A DNA stretch of 64,000 nt from Lycocorax pyrrhopterus obiensis (Eukaryota > Chordata > Aves > Passeriformes > Paradisaeidae). Of the stretch, positions 49,705 through 63,586 are shown in pieces; within the stretch, counting starts at the first letter, position 1; each line of letters starts with the position of its first letter. The stretch spans positions 93,073,548-93,137,547 of the forward strand of contig JACSVZ010000004.1 of NCBI GenBank assembly GCA_014706295.1, in the 5' to 3' direction. The position numbers and the translations under genes were made by a program. The notes below the pieces were generated by a model, which had not been told where the DNA came from, did no database searches, and saw only the letters and a program-made list of their open reading frames with translations.

Positions 49705-52654
49705 CTGGTAATCTATTTCAAGGTGAAGATATTCTCACCCTGTCCTATGAAAGCTATTCCATTGTACAAAACCCAGAATTCAAGGTGAGCGGTCAGGAAG
49801 AGAGGCTGCACATTACTCTCTAGATCTTCTCCTTGGGAAAGGGAGGAGTGCCAGCCCCTTGCTGCTGCAGCAATATGTGTCTTTTATGTGAAAAAGCCAT
49901 TAGACTGAAATCCAAAATTCATGACAGGAATATGTCTCTCTTTCTTCTTAGCTGACTGTAAAAGCAGAGTATATAGCAAAGGAGCTAACAGAAAATGCAG
50001 ATGTTGATTGTCATGTATGAAAAAGGAAGACTTTTTTGCTATTTAAAAGAAAAGGTTTAGTATCAGTTTATATTGAACAAGAGATTGCTTTCTTATTTAT
50101 ACAACTATAACCCCACCTGCCTTGGGTTAGACTTGATGTACTGACAGACTGTCCTCCCAGTTCTACAGATGCCAGGGAGCAGTTCCTGTCACCAGATTGC
50201 CATGACCCTCTGCACAGGCACAGGAGGTTTTTCCCTTCTTTCTCCCTGCATTTTGCAGCCTCTCTCCTCCAGGTAACCCTAAGACAAGCACAGTGTGTCA
50301 TCTGAAGTCAGGATGCTTCTCAGCATCCTCTTAAAATACAGTGAAGCACACAGGTTGCTGCAGATGCAGGACACTGTCAGTGCTGAATGCTGGCTTTAGC
50401 TTCACTTTCAAAGAGCATTACAGTCACGCAGTAAAACTCAAACTAAAACTTTTTGATCTTTTACACCATTATTTAGGTTTCTGAATGAAAGTTTAAGCAA
50501 CCCACAATTTTGCTTAGCGAATGCAGCAAGCTTTGGGGATCACTTTCAAAAACACCTCATTTGCATCAATTCAGCTGATCTCTTCCTTGTTGGTGAAGAT
50601 GAAAGCGTGCTTCTATCTTACGTTTCCCTCTACTCAGACAATGAGGCCCTCATTCCTTTCAAAAAAGAAAAATAACTAGATCAGCAAACTTGTTCTCCCC
50701 TTTTCCGGTGTTTCTTTGACTGCATAATTGAAATGCAGGGAAAAATGCACAAAAGCAAGAGGCACAGATGTTTACATCACAGGTACCTCAAATAACTTAA
50801 AAGTATCCTAACTGTGTATAGCCTGTGAATATATTTCATGCCTCACTCACTGAGAATTAGCATTGAAAGTCATCACAGTGAACACAGGGAACTGGATGAA
50901 TTTCAATCTACTGCAGAAACCAGCCACTTATGTTGTTTGATGTCATCTGCAGTCACATCACTGCAGACATCTTTTGCAAGACTAGTAAAAGAAACGTTGT
51001 CATTTTTGACATGGCTGCCTGTCCCTCTTCACTGCTCGAGTGACAGCATTCATAGCGCTCTTCCCACTGCTCAGTGTATATAACAAACCCAGGTGCAGAG
51101 ATGAGTCTCCTAGGCTTTCCTTTGAAGAATGTCAGATCAGCTCTGCTTCTTTTAAAACCGCTCCCTTGGACCAGCTGACATTTCTGCAAGCCACACAACA
51201 CTGAGGAATCAAGATTTCAGGCAACTGATACCACTTTGGGGACACACAAGCTGTAATCTAAATGCAAGCTACAAAGCCAAAATTAACAATACATGCAACT
51301 GAATGTCACTGGGGTAGGAAAACACACTGCACCATTAAGAGAATTAAGGAAAAAAACCAGGTATCAAACAGGTGAAATAATTCACATTGAGCACTGTTCT
51401 TATAGGCCTCTTCACTTGTCACAGAACATCAATATTGTGTTAATGAACTGCCCTGTGCAAGCTGTACCAAAGGGCAAAACAGAGAATTTGTGATGATGTA
51501 AAGGAGAGAGACCAGGCTACCTGATTTTAAGCACTTTTTTCAGGCACCCAAACAGGAGCCTTGGTCACCTTGGGCTCTTTCTGTGGTGAGTGAAGTGTGG
51601 GAGAAACATCTCCAGGGGATGCTTCTGGCCTCTTGAGCTGTGAATTGGCTTCTAGTGGTGCCTCTCACTCTTCATTTCTCAAGAACAAAATAAGAATCCT
51701 TAATTTAGGAATCTCTGACCTTCTCCTCCAAGTCCTCCTCATCCTCCTCCCAAAGGCCTAAAGCTCTATTATGCTTCAAAAACCTGAGAGCAGCACTTGA
51801 ATGCTGGGATGCAGTTTCCTGCCTAGGAACAAAGTTGATATAACTGCTGTGGTGAGGGAGATGCTCAGGGAGCTATGGTTTTGTTCAGAAAAGAGTCCAG
51901 AACTTGCCCCAATTATCCAAAGTTGTATGTCTGCTAAATTGGGCTAGAAATGAGCTGGGAAATCTCAGCTCATGTGATGGATCAGTAGTAATGCTTCTTG
52001 CAGTGAAAAATAGAAATATTTAAGGCTTTCCCTGGAACTACATTTCTCACACTAGCCTTGTAGAGAAGCAAGAGCTGAAGAAAGCCCATATGTGTCAGTA
52101 TATTTCAGATTCTCATGGGCATCTGGGTAGAAAAAACTTTTGAAGAGATCAGTTCAAAAAGCACTTTTTGTCTGTGCATTCATGGCTATCTTTCCATAAA
52201 CCAGCCTCTCGATGAAAATTAACATAGTATTTTGTCTTCAGGGTTACTGTTGGCTTACAATTTAGAGATTCTGACTAACCTAATGAAATCACTGCATCAA
52301 GAAATGTCCTCATGTATACATAGCCATGCACAATCAAAACCAAGTTATTTATCTCCCACACCAATGCTGCACAGATTAAATGTTGCCTGTAAAAACTTGC
52401 AGAAGTACATTTACATTAAAAAATATAGACATATTCAACACTTGAGCAAACAAACAGAAATGGGGAAAGGAGTGGAGGAAATAAAAGTAATAAATGAAAT
52501 TTAAGTCAGCCTTTTATTTTATCCTAAATGGAAATCACTGCAGCAATACTGCACAACAGAATCAGTACATTTTTTTAAAAATGTCATAGTGCATCTAGCA
52601 GTTAAAAAAGGCTGAAGATACACTGTTCTTGATCGTGAATAATGGAGAGAGGTT

Positions 52655-52701
52655 AGGCTGGCTTTAGTTGAGGCTTTAGTTGGCTGGCTTTAGTTGAGGC
52701 T
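52655..52701. repeat. 26-bp period direct duplication
   Basis: GGCTGGCTTTAGTTGAGGCT occurs at 52656-52675 and again at 52682-52701, with TTAGTT between. The two copies are identical over 20 bp, so the duplication is recent. Confidence 0.88.
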
Positions 52702-53065
52702 GCCTTATGCTGTGCAAAACCAGCTTTCCCAAGCCTCTGGACTGGGCAATATAAAAGCTTAATAGGATGGAGAAACTAATACGGTGTTATTGTTGTCTCT
52801 TTGAATGTGATGGATTTCTGATTCACAAAACCTGACACAGGGGGAGGATCTCCATCTCATTTGAAGATCATCCGCATATCCTGTTCAGAACTTAAAGCAG
52901 AGAAGAAATTGAAGCAGAGCAAGGGGTATGGGATTTCATCGGTCTGTTGTTATTCACAGCTACATCTGCTACTACACTTTTAAAAGGCAACTAATTTTTT
53001 TAACTCAGATAAAGTTTCTGCTTACTTTCAATGACTGGAGATCCTTAGAAAGTTACTTTTAAACT

Positions 53066-53090
53066 CGGTACGGTCTCAATATCCGTACCG
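53066..53090. repeat. CpG-bearing 8-bp inverted repeat
   Basis: CGGTACGG (53066-53073) and CCGTACCG (53083-53090) are exact reverse complements 9 bp apart. Each arm carries two CpGs in otherwise CpG-poor DNA. It could be a dimeric protein-binding site. Confidence 0.75.
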
Positions 53091-55386
53091 TGGGAAAAGG
53101 TGGGTTTGGTCTGCTGGAGAATCTGCAAAGAAAGGGCTCAGCAATGGTCCTGAAGGTTTAGTATCACTTGTCTGTGAGCATCCATGTGCTCATAGAGCAA
53201 CCATGCTCATGTGATGTGCCAGAGGCATGCGAGGATGAAGCACACATGCACCCAGACACAGCCCAGTGAGAGGCTCCCAGCAGCAGCTCTGCCAGGGCCT
53301 GGTGACACACACAATATATGTATTTTTTTTTTTTTGTGCGTATGTATGCAAGCTTCAGTGCCTGGGCTAAACTTCCCAGCTCCCATCTGCTGTGCACAGT
53401 GTGAAACGTCTCAACTGTGCAGGAGCCAGAACAGCCATGCATGCTGCAGAAATCCCACTCATCTCGCTACATTTCCAGAGGCACAGCTTGTGCTGACCCC
53501 AGGAATGGAGGCGATTTGCATTCACACACCAGAATCAGAGGTTTAGCTGCTGCTCTCCTCTCCATTTTCACCATTTGACCCGTTGTTTTTCTCCAGCTCA
53601 GCTGACACAGACACTACATTATGCTTCCAATGGCAGAGAGTACATTAAGATTCAGGGGATTCTCTACATCCTGTGCATTTTTCATTACATCTATTGATAT
53701 TATGTATTAAAAGACTAATGATTTGGAGCCTCTAATATCAGGAAATGATGCCTCTAATGATAAATGTTTGACCTCAGGCCTGGAGTCTGCAGCATAGCTT
53801 CCTTGTCTGTGTATATGTTTCCTAAAAGCCTGGCTGAGTAGTGTGTTGGCTAGTGCAGCAGCTGCTTGAGCCTGCACCTTTGTCTCTTTGTGGTACTTGA
53901 TGTTCATCACAGAAGGGCACTGACTGCTTAGAAAACAAACCAGGATAGTACAGGTATTTGAGTCAAAGCATGCATCTGGTGATGGGAGCAGCTTCATTCA
54001 GTATGTAAATGGTCTGTAAACAAGAAGTTTTATCTAAATTTCCTCTGGTCTGCTAGATGCATTGAATTTTGTATCACACAAGAATAGTTTAAATCCACTC
54101 TTAGACAAAGAGGAGAAGGCTGATAAAAGCAGATGATTGATCTAAAGGTGCATTGCATTAGTTCATGCTTCATATAAGTACAAGACATTGTATGGTTGGA
54201 GCCTCGAGCTTTTTGACACAGAAGCTTAAAACTTCAGGGCTGTCTGCCTTTTCATGCTTTAAGACAAAATGTGAATGTTCAGCTCACTCTGACCTGCCTT
54301 ATTGTTTTGCTGGAAACTTGATTTCCTGGTTTTCTCCTCAAGTTGCAGAAAGGATTTTTTAAGAAGAGTACCAACACGAATCTTCAGCATCCAAATAATA
54401 AATCCCTTCTTCAAGGGAGTCATAAGAAAACATATTTATGTAAATGAATGTTTCAAAGGCCAGTGAAATATTAGGCAGACTAAAGAACCTTTATTTTTAA
54501 CAGTGTTTCAGCCACATGTCTTGCCTTCACTGGCAAATGTCTTGCCGTGTAAAGTTTCATTACCAAACTCATTTCTATAATCCATTTATTGGTCTGGATT
54601 TTTTTTTCTCTGTAGGCTTATTTACTACATACATGATGATGTAAGGCTTGCATTAGGGAACTGAACTAACATCATTACTTAGCAATTTACAGTTTTTATT
54701 AAGGTTTTTTTATTAAAACTGCCACTTAAAAAAGAGCAGTTCTGAATCCTTTTATTATTAAAGAGCTCCTCATGTGAATACGTGCTCCCAGATATGAAGT
54801 ATTGATCCTGCAAAATCATGAGCATATCATAAACATGCTTAATTTTATACACTTTGAGTGACTCCATTCAATTCATGGAGTAATAGGGCTCACAAGTTGC
54901 AATTCAACAGAGTACCCAGACATATGCCTAAAGCCACCTTTGTTCAGCAAAACCCTTCTGCAGGCAGATCTTCAGTAATATACTCAAGGATATATTTAAT
55001 TTTAAGCACATGATTAAGTGCTTTATTGAGCTGGGGCTACCATTTCTTGAATGAGGCATATCAATAAGCCTATGTAGTTTGGACTGTTACTTCCTATGAA
55101 AGGCAGTCAAACATGTTTTTCCAAATACATACAACGCAAAAATTAAATCAGCAGAGTAAACCACTGTTTTGCAAGATATTCCTAATCAGTATTGATTAAA
55201 AACAGTGTGCTAGATGGCAGATGCCCCTTTCTCACTTAGGATCTCACAAGAATGCACTACACCCATAATGGGAAGACAGATAGTTGAGAAACAGATCTCT
55301 GATTATATAGTGATAATTTACGTATAATCTGTTTTGGCAGCATTTATTCAATTAATTATTTGAAGATTCAGTATGTCCTCCAAGAT

Positions 55387-55716
55387 TCATAGAATCTTAG
55401 AATCTGTAAGATTGGAAAATGCCTCCAAGATCACTGAGTCCAACCCTTAACCCAGCACCATCATGTTCACCACTAAAGCATATCCCAAGTACCACATCCA
55501 CACACCTTTTGAACACTTCCAGATACAATGATTCCACCACTTGCCTGGGCAATTTATTCCTGTGCCTGATGACCTTTTCCTTTTTCTAATCTAATTGAAA
55601 CCTCCCCTGGTGCAACTTGACTACATTTCCTCTTGTCCTGTCCCTTGTTTCAACCTCCTTTCAGGTATTTGTAGAGAAAGATAGATTCCATGGCCCTAAG
55701 TTTTCTCCTGTTCTAA
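55387..55716 (-). mobile_element. CR1 3' fragment, minus strand
   Basis: The plus strand begins TCATAGAATCTTAGAATCTG and continues AAGATCACTGAGTCCAACCC, CACACACCTTTTGAACACTT and CTCTTGTCCTGTCCCTTG, then CTCCTTTCAGGTATTTGTAG. This is the reverse complement of about 330 bp of CR1 3' sequence. It is the same subfamily as 27688-27878 but extends further upstream. The right edge near 55716 is approximate. Confidence 0.9.
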
Positions 55717-55984
55717 TAAATAAGACATTTGACAACAGTAATTGAGACAACCTTCTGTAGTCACTGAGAATATTTTGTTTTCTCTTTCAATCTTAATCAA
55801 TAGCAAAATGCAATAGCAATTGCATCCTCCCATGCCTTCTAGAAGGAGACAACATGAAACTAAAAATGAAAGAAAAATAAACTTGAAGCAACAGTATTAG
55901 AAAAATAGTTTTAGAAGAACGATAGTATTAAAAAGATGTCCACACTGGTCTCAAAATTATATATCTCGCAACCTTAGTATGAAG

Positions 55985-56030
<46 letters not shown>

Positions 56031-57839
56031 TGCAGGTGAGCTGCATAGCTTACATTATGACTTTACCACAATAGAGATTGACACTTGCCCCAAACCTTTT
56101 TACTACAGTGGTATGCATTCTTTATTAATATGGCAGACAGTTCTGAGAGTTTCATCTGGAAAGATATGGACAGAGATGAGGGAATTATGAAGAAAAAAGG
56201 AAAGGCACAAAATTGATTAAATGGTCAGAAGTCAAATAAGTGGAGAATGTTGAATAAGGCAACTGTTATTCACATGACAAGAAGGTGAAGAATGTAAAAA
56301 ACAAGCACAAAGAGAGAATCTTAATGCCTTACAAACTAGCAACATAATTAAAATAAGATAGAATGGGAGAAAGATATCTGTAGTTTAGCTAGAAAGAAAC
56401 AGCCCTTACTGCTAAGACCTATTAATATCTTTTCCTAGAGAAAAGTGGCAGAAGCCCTAGCACCAATTTAATACTAACTGGAGAAAAATGGAGAACACTC
56501 TGCAGAAGAGCAGTGCTCCCCACGGTGGTGTGCTGGATGATGAAAGAGGTTTGCCTGACACCCAGTGCTATAGCTTTCATGAATCTTCATTTTCTGAGCC
56601 TTCCTCCTTCAAAATTACAATATGCAAGTTATATAAAACATTACAGGCTCTCTTGACTGCTCTAAACTATACTGATGTGCAGGCAGATGTTTTTCACCTG
56701 ATCCAGATTTTTTTTTCGGTATTTTTTCTCCTTCTGCAGCCCTGCTTTTCTTTGCAGGGTGGTGAATGGGAGCCAGGAGTACACTTGTGAGAGAGCAGCT
56801 GTTTTGAACTGGAGCAGGCACACCTCTGCCAGTGTAATACAAAGAGCAGTTAGAGAGCCACTGACAGTTCAAAGTGTCTTGCTTTCATTATGCTGCACCT
56901 GCCATCATCCTCCGTACATCTGTTAAATTCCCTTCAGAGGAATGTTGTTTTTATGAGAAAAAACGAATAGCTCCCATTTACTAGATGAAAACCCGTAGAT
57001 GTATGAAGTTAAGACAATTATTAATATTAAACTAACATCTACCATTTAATAGCAGCTTCTCTTGAGACTAAAGCAGTGACATGAAATACTATTGTTGCAG
57101 AAAGAGAGACTTGCAGCTTACAATAAAAGCAATGCTCTGCTTACGTGTGCAGAGCCACGTGTGACAAACTGTGGCAGCTTTCATAGGTTTAACGAATCTC
57201 TTTGGAGTTCCTCTCTCTGGTTAGTCATAGGCAAAGCAAGGGAAAAGCTGCGTGCAAATACATACCTCACGTGAGTAGCTGCACACCTAACAGCAGGAAG
57301 CATAATGAGCAAAGAGATGGGTTTTCCTGTGATGTCATTGCTTCATACATGACTGGTAGAAAAAAAACAGGCCAGGAAACAAAAAATAGTCTGAGCCTTT
57401 TCGGTTGTACCCAAACTCCAGAGTGCAGGGTGTGATATGCAATGACAGGCTTCACACTCTGCTTTTTACCCTTGGTCACTACTATGTTAAGAACAAGTGT
57501 TCCCAATTTGGTCTTGCTGTACAGAAAGTAAAATAAGAATTTAGTGTACCCCTAAAACTTTCTGCTGCATGTTTGCTTCCCTAAACTCGTCCCCTGACTA
57601 CACTGCATTGACAGCAAGAGGACATGGCAGTATTCCCTTTCCCGTCAGGGCTGCAAAGAAACTGACTTAGCTGTTCCCTATGGTGTTCGTCTTTGTGGCA
57701 TTGACTAGAAATGTTGTGTCTGAAGTTCACTGGGATATAAGGTGGCTGTTTTACTTCTAAAGATATACCAAGTGGTAGTGAGGCCTGGCATTGTGTTGGG
57801 GTATAATGAGGGATTTAGTTACCCATGAGAAATATCAGT
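55717..57839. other. Unique stretch between two CR1 fragments
   Basis: Contains a 43-bp (ATA)n microsatellite. No gene or further element is recognised. Frames of 100 codons or fewer have no motif. Confidence 0.55.
55987..56029. repeat. (ATA)14 microsatellite
   Basis: An uninterrupted 43-bp trinucleotide tract, likely to vary in length between individuals. Confidence 0.95.
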
Positions 57840-58290
57840 CACAGAATCATAAAATCTTAGAATGGTTTGGGTTGGAAGGGATCTTACAGATAATCTTATT
57901 CTACTTCCTGCCATGATCACCGGACCTTCCACTAGACCAAATTGCTCAAAAACCCATCCATCCTGGCCTTGAACTTCTCCAGGGATGAGGCATCCATAGC
58001 TTCCCTAGGCAAACTGTTCAGTGCCTCACCACACTCACAGTAAAGAATTTTCTCCTAACATCTAATCTCAATCTCTCCTCTGTTAGTCCACCAGTCCACC
58101 TTGTCGTATCACTGTCTCCTGGAGTAAAATGTCCCTCTCCTTCTTTCTTATAAGCCCCCTTTAGGTACTGGAAGGTCACAATGATGTCTCCCCAGAGCCT
58201 TCTTTTCTCCAGGATCAACAAGCCTAACTCTCTCAGTCTGTCTTCATAGGAAAGGTGCAAACAGCCCTCTGATCCTCTTCATGGCCCTCA
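57840..58290 (-). mobile_element. CR1 3' fragment, minus strand
   Basis: The plus strand starts CACAGAATCATAAAATCTTAG, then AATGGTTTGGGTTGGAAGGG, and runs through the reverse complement of the 3' UTR and ORF2 C-terminus to about CATGGCCCTCACAG. About 450 bp, 5'-truncated, with an intact 3' end. Confidence 0.92.
58018..58260 (-). pseudogene. CR1 ORF2 C-terminal relic
   Basis: An 80-codon minus-strand frame carries LSYEDRLRELGLLILEKRRL, then FQYLKGAYKKEGEGHF, then RLDVRRKFFTVSVVRH. These are the C-terminal segments of CR1 ORF2 outside the catalytic core. It is a truncated relic within the 57840-58290 element. Confidence 0.88.
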
Positions 58291-60896
58291 CAGTACACTA
58301 ATACCACATTTCAGCTTGTGCGACTTTCTCACAACCCTGACAGCTGTCAGCTAAAGCCTGTCAGAGTAACAGTCAGCAAAGCTTTCTTCATGCACTGGTT
58401 TTTTGATTTTGTATTACCAAGGTGGAGATTCTGAGTTTGTGTTTGGAAAAGATAATGACTCTCTCCTGTGCTTTCTTTATGCAGTTATGCACTGTGTGGC
58501 TAGCGATGTGAACTGTACTGACCTTTAAGTTCCAGGGGTATCATTCAGCTTTACAGGTCACTTATCAATGTAGGCAATGAAACCCATTATAGTTTCTCCT
58601 ATGATCAGCCCAAAGTGATGGTCAAAAACACAAAGTTAAAATTTGAAAAATCTTGCATGACAGAATGATCTCCCTCAAGAAGTGGCTTGCTCATCAATTA
58701 TCACATTATGGATGCTACCTAAACCATATAACTGTTGTTATTTGTCATCAGCAGCTACCTTTGGTTCAAGAGTTATTTCTCAAAATGAAGTTGCCTCAAA
58801 TTGCCTATTTACTACACTTCTTGTTCAGTTTCAGTGCATCGTCTTTGTTGTTTATCAGTGCTATTTTCAGCCTTATCATCTCCTCTTTCCTTTCAAAGAT
58901 CTTTGAATAATTGCTTTCTCCAATGCTGTCCTGTTTTCCAAGCCACGTGGAAGAGATATCATTCTTGTTCTCAACTGTGTTAATAAAGTGTGCTGGACTG
59001 TACTTACTAAAATAGATTCAATAAAATAATTACAAATAGCACCAGAATACTGAGTTCTCATTGCAAGCTTTGCCCCTGTATGGTAAAATTAAGTCCCAAC
59101 TTCTCTGTGAGACCAGTAACTACATCAGCCTGCTCATAGGAAATCTATAAAGGATCCATCATCTCCAATGTTTCAAATTAAGACAGGTTTATCAGCATAG
59201 ATTCCTGTATCTGTAAAACTCTGAACAGTTTCGGACCTGCTCAGTTCTTCATCTTCTCTGAGGAGATGGTGAAAATCCACTGTTAAAACTAGAACATGAG
59301 CAGCTCCAGGCCCAGCAATAGGAATCTCCCAGAAGGCAAGAGATCTCCCACAGCAGCACAATGCAACAAGAACTTGACAGAAAATCTGAATTTTTCTAAT
59401 TTTTCTTAAATTTTTCAATGAAGGGTCTAATTTGCTTTTTTTTTCCTTTTTCTTTTTTTGTTAACAAGATGCCATTTTCAGGTAATTAGCACATTCCTTA
59501 AAGATGTTGTACATAAATGCCACTGAGAAAGTATCTTTACTGTTGCCTTCATAAGGGAATAACCTTTTGGTAACAGTCCAGCAAGTGTGTCTTTCTATGC
59601 ACTGGTCATCCTACCACCCCAAAACATGTTAACTATTGACGAACCTCCCCTGAAAAGGACAGAAAAAGAAAGTTCTCAATTATTATTAAGCTCCCTCATG
59701 ACTAAAAAATTAAATTTTCCATCAGTTAGAACAGACTGACCAAAAAATTTTTCTCACCCATCATCCATAAAAAGGAAGCAGCAAAATGTCAACTTGTATG
59801 AGAAATAGTGTGGGGGCTATCAATAAACCCCAGACACAGGACTAGAGCTTAAAGAGACACCAGAACTTACCTTACAGAAAACCACCTGGAAACCACAGAA
59901 CTGTTTGCTTAACTTTGTGGTTGATTCTTCAGGTGCTATATTTGCAGATTATTCATGAATCAACAGCTATTTTTCAATATCCATTGTGCAGAATCAGTAA
60001 GTTCTTTCCCCAGCTACCTCCATTTTTGTGGTTTTTTTTTTTTTTTGAGATACCTGTAGTGTACCACCTACCTTGAATCTTATTATAAGGCACCTGTACT
60101 TATTCAGTATAAGGCATTGCTTACAGACAGAAGTAAATCCGACTTCAGTGGACTCCAGACTTCAAATGTCCTGGATTACCCCTGGACAACTGTTGTCACT
60201 AATTGCTTCAAGATTCGTAGTGGTATGGAGGCAAACAGCTTTTAAAACAACTGCAGGAATTCCCTTAGAGTGGCACTGCTACCAGCCCTGGAAATTCCAG
60301 TAATTCTAAACGTAGCCTCAAAGAGAATAGATACGCTCAAAAGCTGACCAAATACCAGCGTCTTTTAATCATATGATATTGACTATTGAACCAGAAATGC
60401 TACCACAGTACCTCTTACTAACCTGCTTTCCTTGGTAGTAAAGGGTAGCTATAACTGTCTTTTCACTCCAGGGTGAAAAAATCACATTATTACGAGATTC
60501 TGTAAAAGCATGCAAGAAGCTATAGTGAAAAAAGGGTGATAGCTATCTGATTATGTGTGTCATCATGGCATTGGCACCTTTAAATAAACCTTGCTGCAAG
60601 GTAATCTAGTAGAATCTAGCATAACTAGGATCCTTTGAAATAAAGCATTTATGGATTATTCACCACTACAATCAAATAAGCACCTACACATTAAATCAAA
60701 TTCTTAAATGATAAATGCTTCTGTGTGTAAACTGAAGAGAAAATAAAGATGACTGGTTTTTTTCACATTTAGGTCCTAATTTCTAGCACTCTAAGACTTA
60801 CTCTGGTTTTGCCTACTTGGACAAAGAGCTGCAACTTTTAAAAACAGAGATCAAAGCTTGATGGGAGAATTACTAAATAAACTGCAGTTGTCACAT

Positions 60897-61253
60897 TTAG
60901 AAAGGTGAGCCAAAGGACATGTGTCTGAGGTGGCAAGCTTTCTCCTCTGAGTAGCATGGCTGCAGGGAAAAAACGTAGAATGGGTTACAATAGCAGCCTT
61001 GCTTCATTTTGAAAGTGGGGCCAGTGAAATTTTGGGTTAGTGGCAGTTCACTCCTATCTTCATGAGGCAAAACTTTGGCTAGACTGCAGTGCACTTTGTG
61101 ATCTAACAATGAATACTTAAACAGAAAATATGCCCCTGTAATAAGCCCCCACAGTAAAAAAATTAATATTAATGCAGTGAAAAAATTGTTCTTCTTTTGA
61201 ACCCTGGGAGGACTGCAAAGACAGTGATTATTAAAGAATTCAGCTGGTTTCAA
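60897..61253 (-). other. Unassigned open frame with one membrane-like segment
   Basis: A 118-codon minus-strand frame. After a basic run (RVQKK) comes a strong hydrophobic segment, near residues 24-44 (FFTALILIFLLWGLITGAYFL), then a polar remainder with an NFT sequon. That is the layout of a short type II membrane protein. On the minus strand CACTGTCTTTGCAG lies just before the codons for SPPRVQKK, a fair splice-acceptor match, so an exon is conceivable. I recognise no family and AT-rich DNA readily gives hydrophobic frames. Confidence 0.2.
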
Positions 61254-62026
61254 AATTGACCTTAACCTGGAAAAAGCTAAGCAGAAGCAGAGGGAAAATT
61301 GATTATAAATTCAATGCAGCGTTTCATGGCCTTGGTAACCTGGGACTGGGGTACTCAAGAGCTACTGACAGCTTGCATTTCAAAGCTGATTTGTAAAGTT
61401 GCCAACAGGTCAGTAATCAGTAACTTTACAGAGCATGCAGCTGACACAGAAAGCCAAAAAGGAACAACAAAAGACATAATTGGATCTTAGGATCCAAAAG
61501 ATGCCATGAATGCATTCATTTTTGGCACTACGTATGCTGCATGTTGCTACAAGATATGGTTATAATGAAGGTGATTTGCATATTTTTCATGAAGTTCTGA
61601 TGCACTGAATTATAAAAATAACCCCCTAACATGAAACTATTTCACTGGCACTTGGAAATCTTATTTGAAACGTTGACAGAACCACAGAAGTATTTAGTGA
61701 TGAAAACAAAAAGGAAAAAAAAAAGTCCGTTAGGTCATCACAGGCATCTGCCTTCAAATGCTGAATTATTTTATTCAGCTTTTTAAAAAGTTATTCATAT
61801 TTACCAAGGGAAAGAAACAATAAAGGAAACCACCAAAGTAACTACAGACAACTCAAAACTTCACAGCACTTAAGTCTTTGGACTCAAATGGGAAAGTTCT
61901 TACACAGCTGCCGCTGATTTTGGAGAGTTACAGGGTCTTAAAAGGACTATACATATTGTTTAAGGGCCTACTGGTTAAAATTCCTTCCCTTTAATGCCCC
62001 CTTGTCCTTCTTTTCCCTGCTGGTTA

Positions 62027-62563
62027 TCAGCCCTGAGGACTAGGTATCATATTTTGTATGCAGAGGTTTCCAGGTTGATGACCACATGCAAAGCTGTGTC
62101 CCCTGTCATAAGGTTCTGGGTCTGTCCTCTGGTACCTTTGTCCAGTGTTTTTGTTTAACATGGGAACTGCAAGCTCTACCATCTTCTTGTTTTGGGTGGT
62201 ACCATCCCAGATTTCCAGACCCGAAGCTCCTGGAAACACTGGCAAACAGCAACAGCTGCCAGAGGCACAGACTGGACACACACAGGCATCAGACAGGGAC
62301 TGCTGGAGTGGGCAGAGACAGCACTGGCAAATGCTGCCCTGTTTCCAGTCCTCTTTCACAGCAGCCAGTGCACAAATGGCAGCTGGGCTCAGACAAAGCT
62401 TGAGGCCTCTCACCTCCTTCTCCCTCACAGGGCAGGTGGCTGGGGCCTCTGTTTCCTGCTGATGTGTAGGGACTGAACCTGTGGGCGAGTAGCCACAGGT
62501 TGTCTGTCTTTCAGAGTGCTGGGTTTTGGCAGCCCTTAGCCTCAGCACAGCTGGGGTCTGCAC
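62027..62563 (-). other. GC-rich patch with 178-codon open frame
   Basis: Second-longest open frame of the window, on the minus strand, overlapped by three plus-strand frames of 94-105 codons. The composition explains the absence of stops. The peptide has a Cys-rich middle (CQCCLCPLQQ, then VCPVCASGSCCC), but the spacing fits no zinc finger I know. I do not call it a gene. Confidence 0.2.
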
Positions 62564-63586
62564 AGCCTGAGGGGAATTGCACTGTTAAGGTGTAACTTGG
62601 ATTGTCAATGTCATGCCCAGCCTTGCAGTCCCACCAGCAGCAAGTCAGTCCCTGTGGATGCCTCTAACCAACCCAGGGACAAAAGTCATGCCTTGAGAAG
62701 GTGAAACAAGGAGAAGCATTTGCAGCACACCAGATACACTCAAGTGGGTCACACTAAGAAAAAGCTGTATTTCTATGACACTTATAACAAGCCTGCACCT
62801 TAAAAGTTTCCTGTTGTCATGGCTGTAGCACTCTTGGCAAATATTTCCATTCTTCTCCTTGGAAATTCTTGTTACTCTTGTGCCTGGTCTTTCTGACAAC
62901 CAGTTTGTGACCATCTACCTCTCTATACATATAGCCATCATGTGTTCCTGCTAGAATGTTATAGCTGTATATTTGCTGTATTCACTTCAAATAAAAAAAT
63001 TTAGAAAAATTAACACTGAAGTGCATATTCCTCTGTTAATTTATCATTGTTTTCCTCAATACACTAATGATAAATATGGGCCAGTTTGAGGGCTAAGTCA
63101 TTTATTTTTAGGGATTTTTAAAAATTCTTATTTCCTACAAGTTCCCTGTAGGAATAAAACTGTGAGTATTAAAATTTGAATATGCAATAAATCCAAGGAT
63201 TCTTGGATACTCATTTATTAGAATAGCAGACTTCTTTACAGGGGCTTCAGACCAAGTAATGGTCAGCTTTAGGTTTTAACTCTTGAAAGAGTTTTCTCTT
63301 GTGCTTCTAGGAAAAAAATCTTAAGTCAGTTTGTTATTATTGGAAAAAAGTACTTCTGCCTTTTGAATTGAAAGATGTAAATGGCAACAGGCAATGACAT
63401 AAATGAAGCAATGAGTTTTCTGGATATGCACTTTGGCTGCAGCTTCTTCTTGTTTGCTCTGCTGGGGATGCTGCAGCAGAAATGCAAGGCTTGTGTGAAA
63501 GGAGTCACTCACAGTGACATGAACGCAGGTTTCCTCTACACTTTTCTTTAAAAGTGTTAGTACAGCAGAAGCAATGGGAGGGAAAA

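Larger units (their letters stand above)
35358..55386. other. Longest repeat-poor stretch, ~20 kb
   Basis: No CR1 or LTR that I can recognise and no known exon. It holds small repeats and hairpins listed separately, a C-rich patch at 35600-36300, and a GC-rich patch at 49150-49704 that is open in frames on both strands. A 129-codon minus-strand frame at 47905-48294 is discussed in the findings. Confidence 0.5.
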
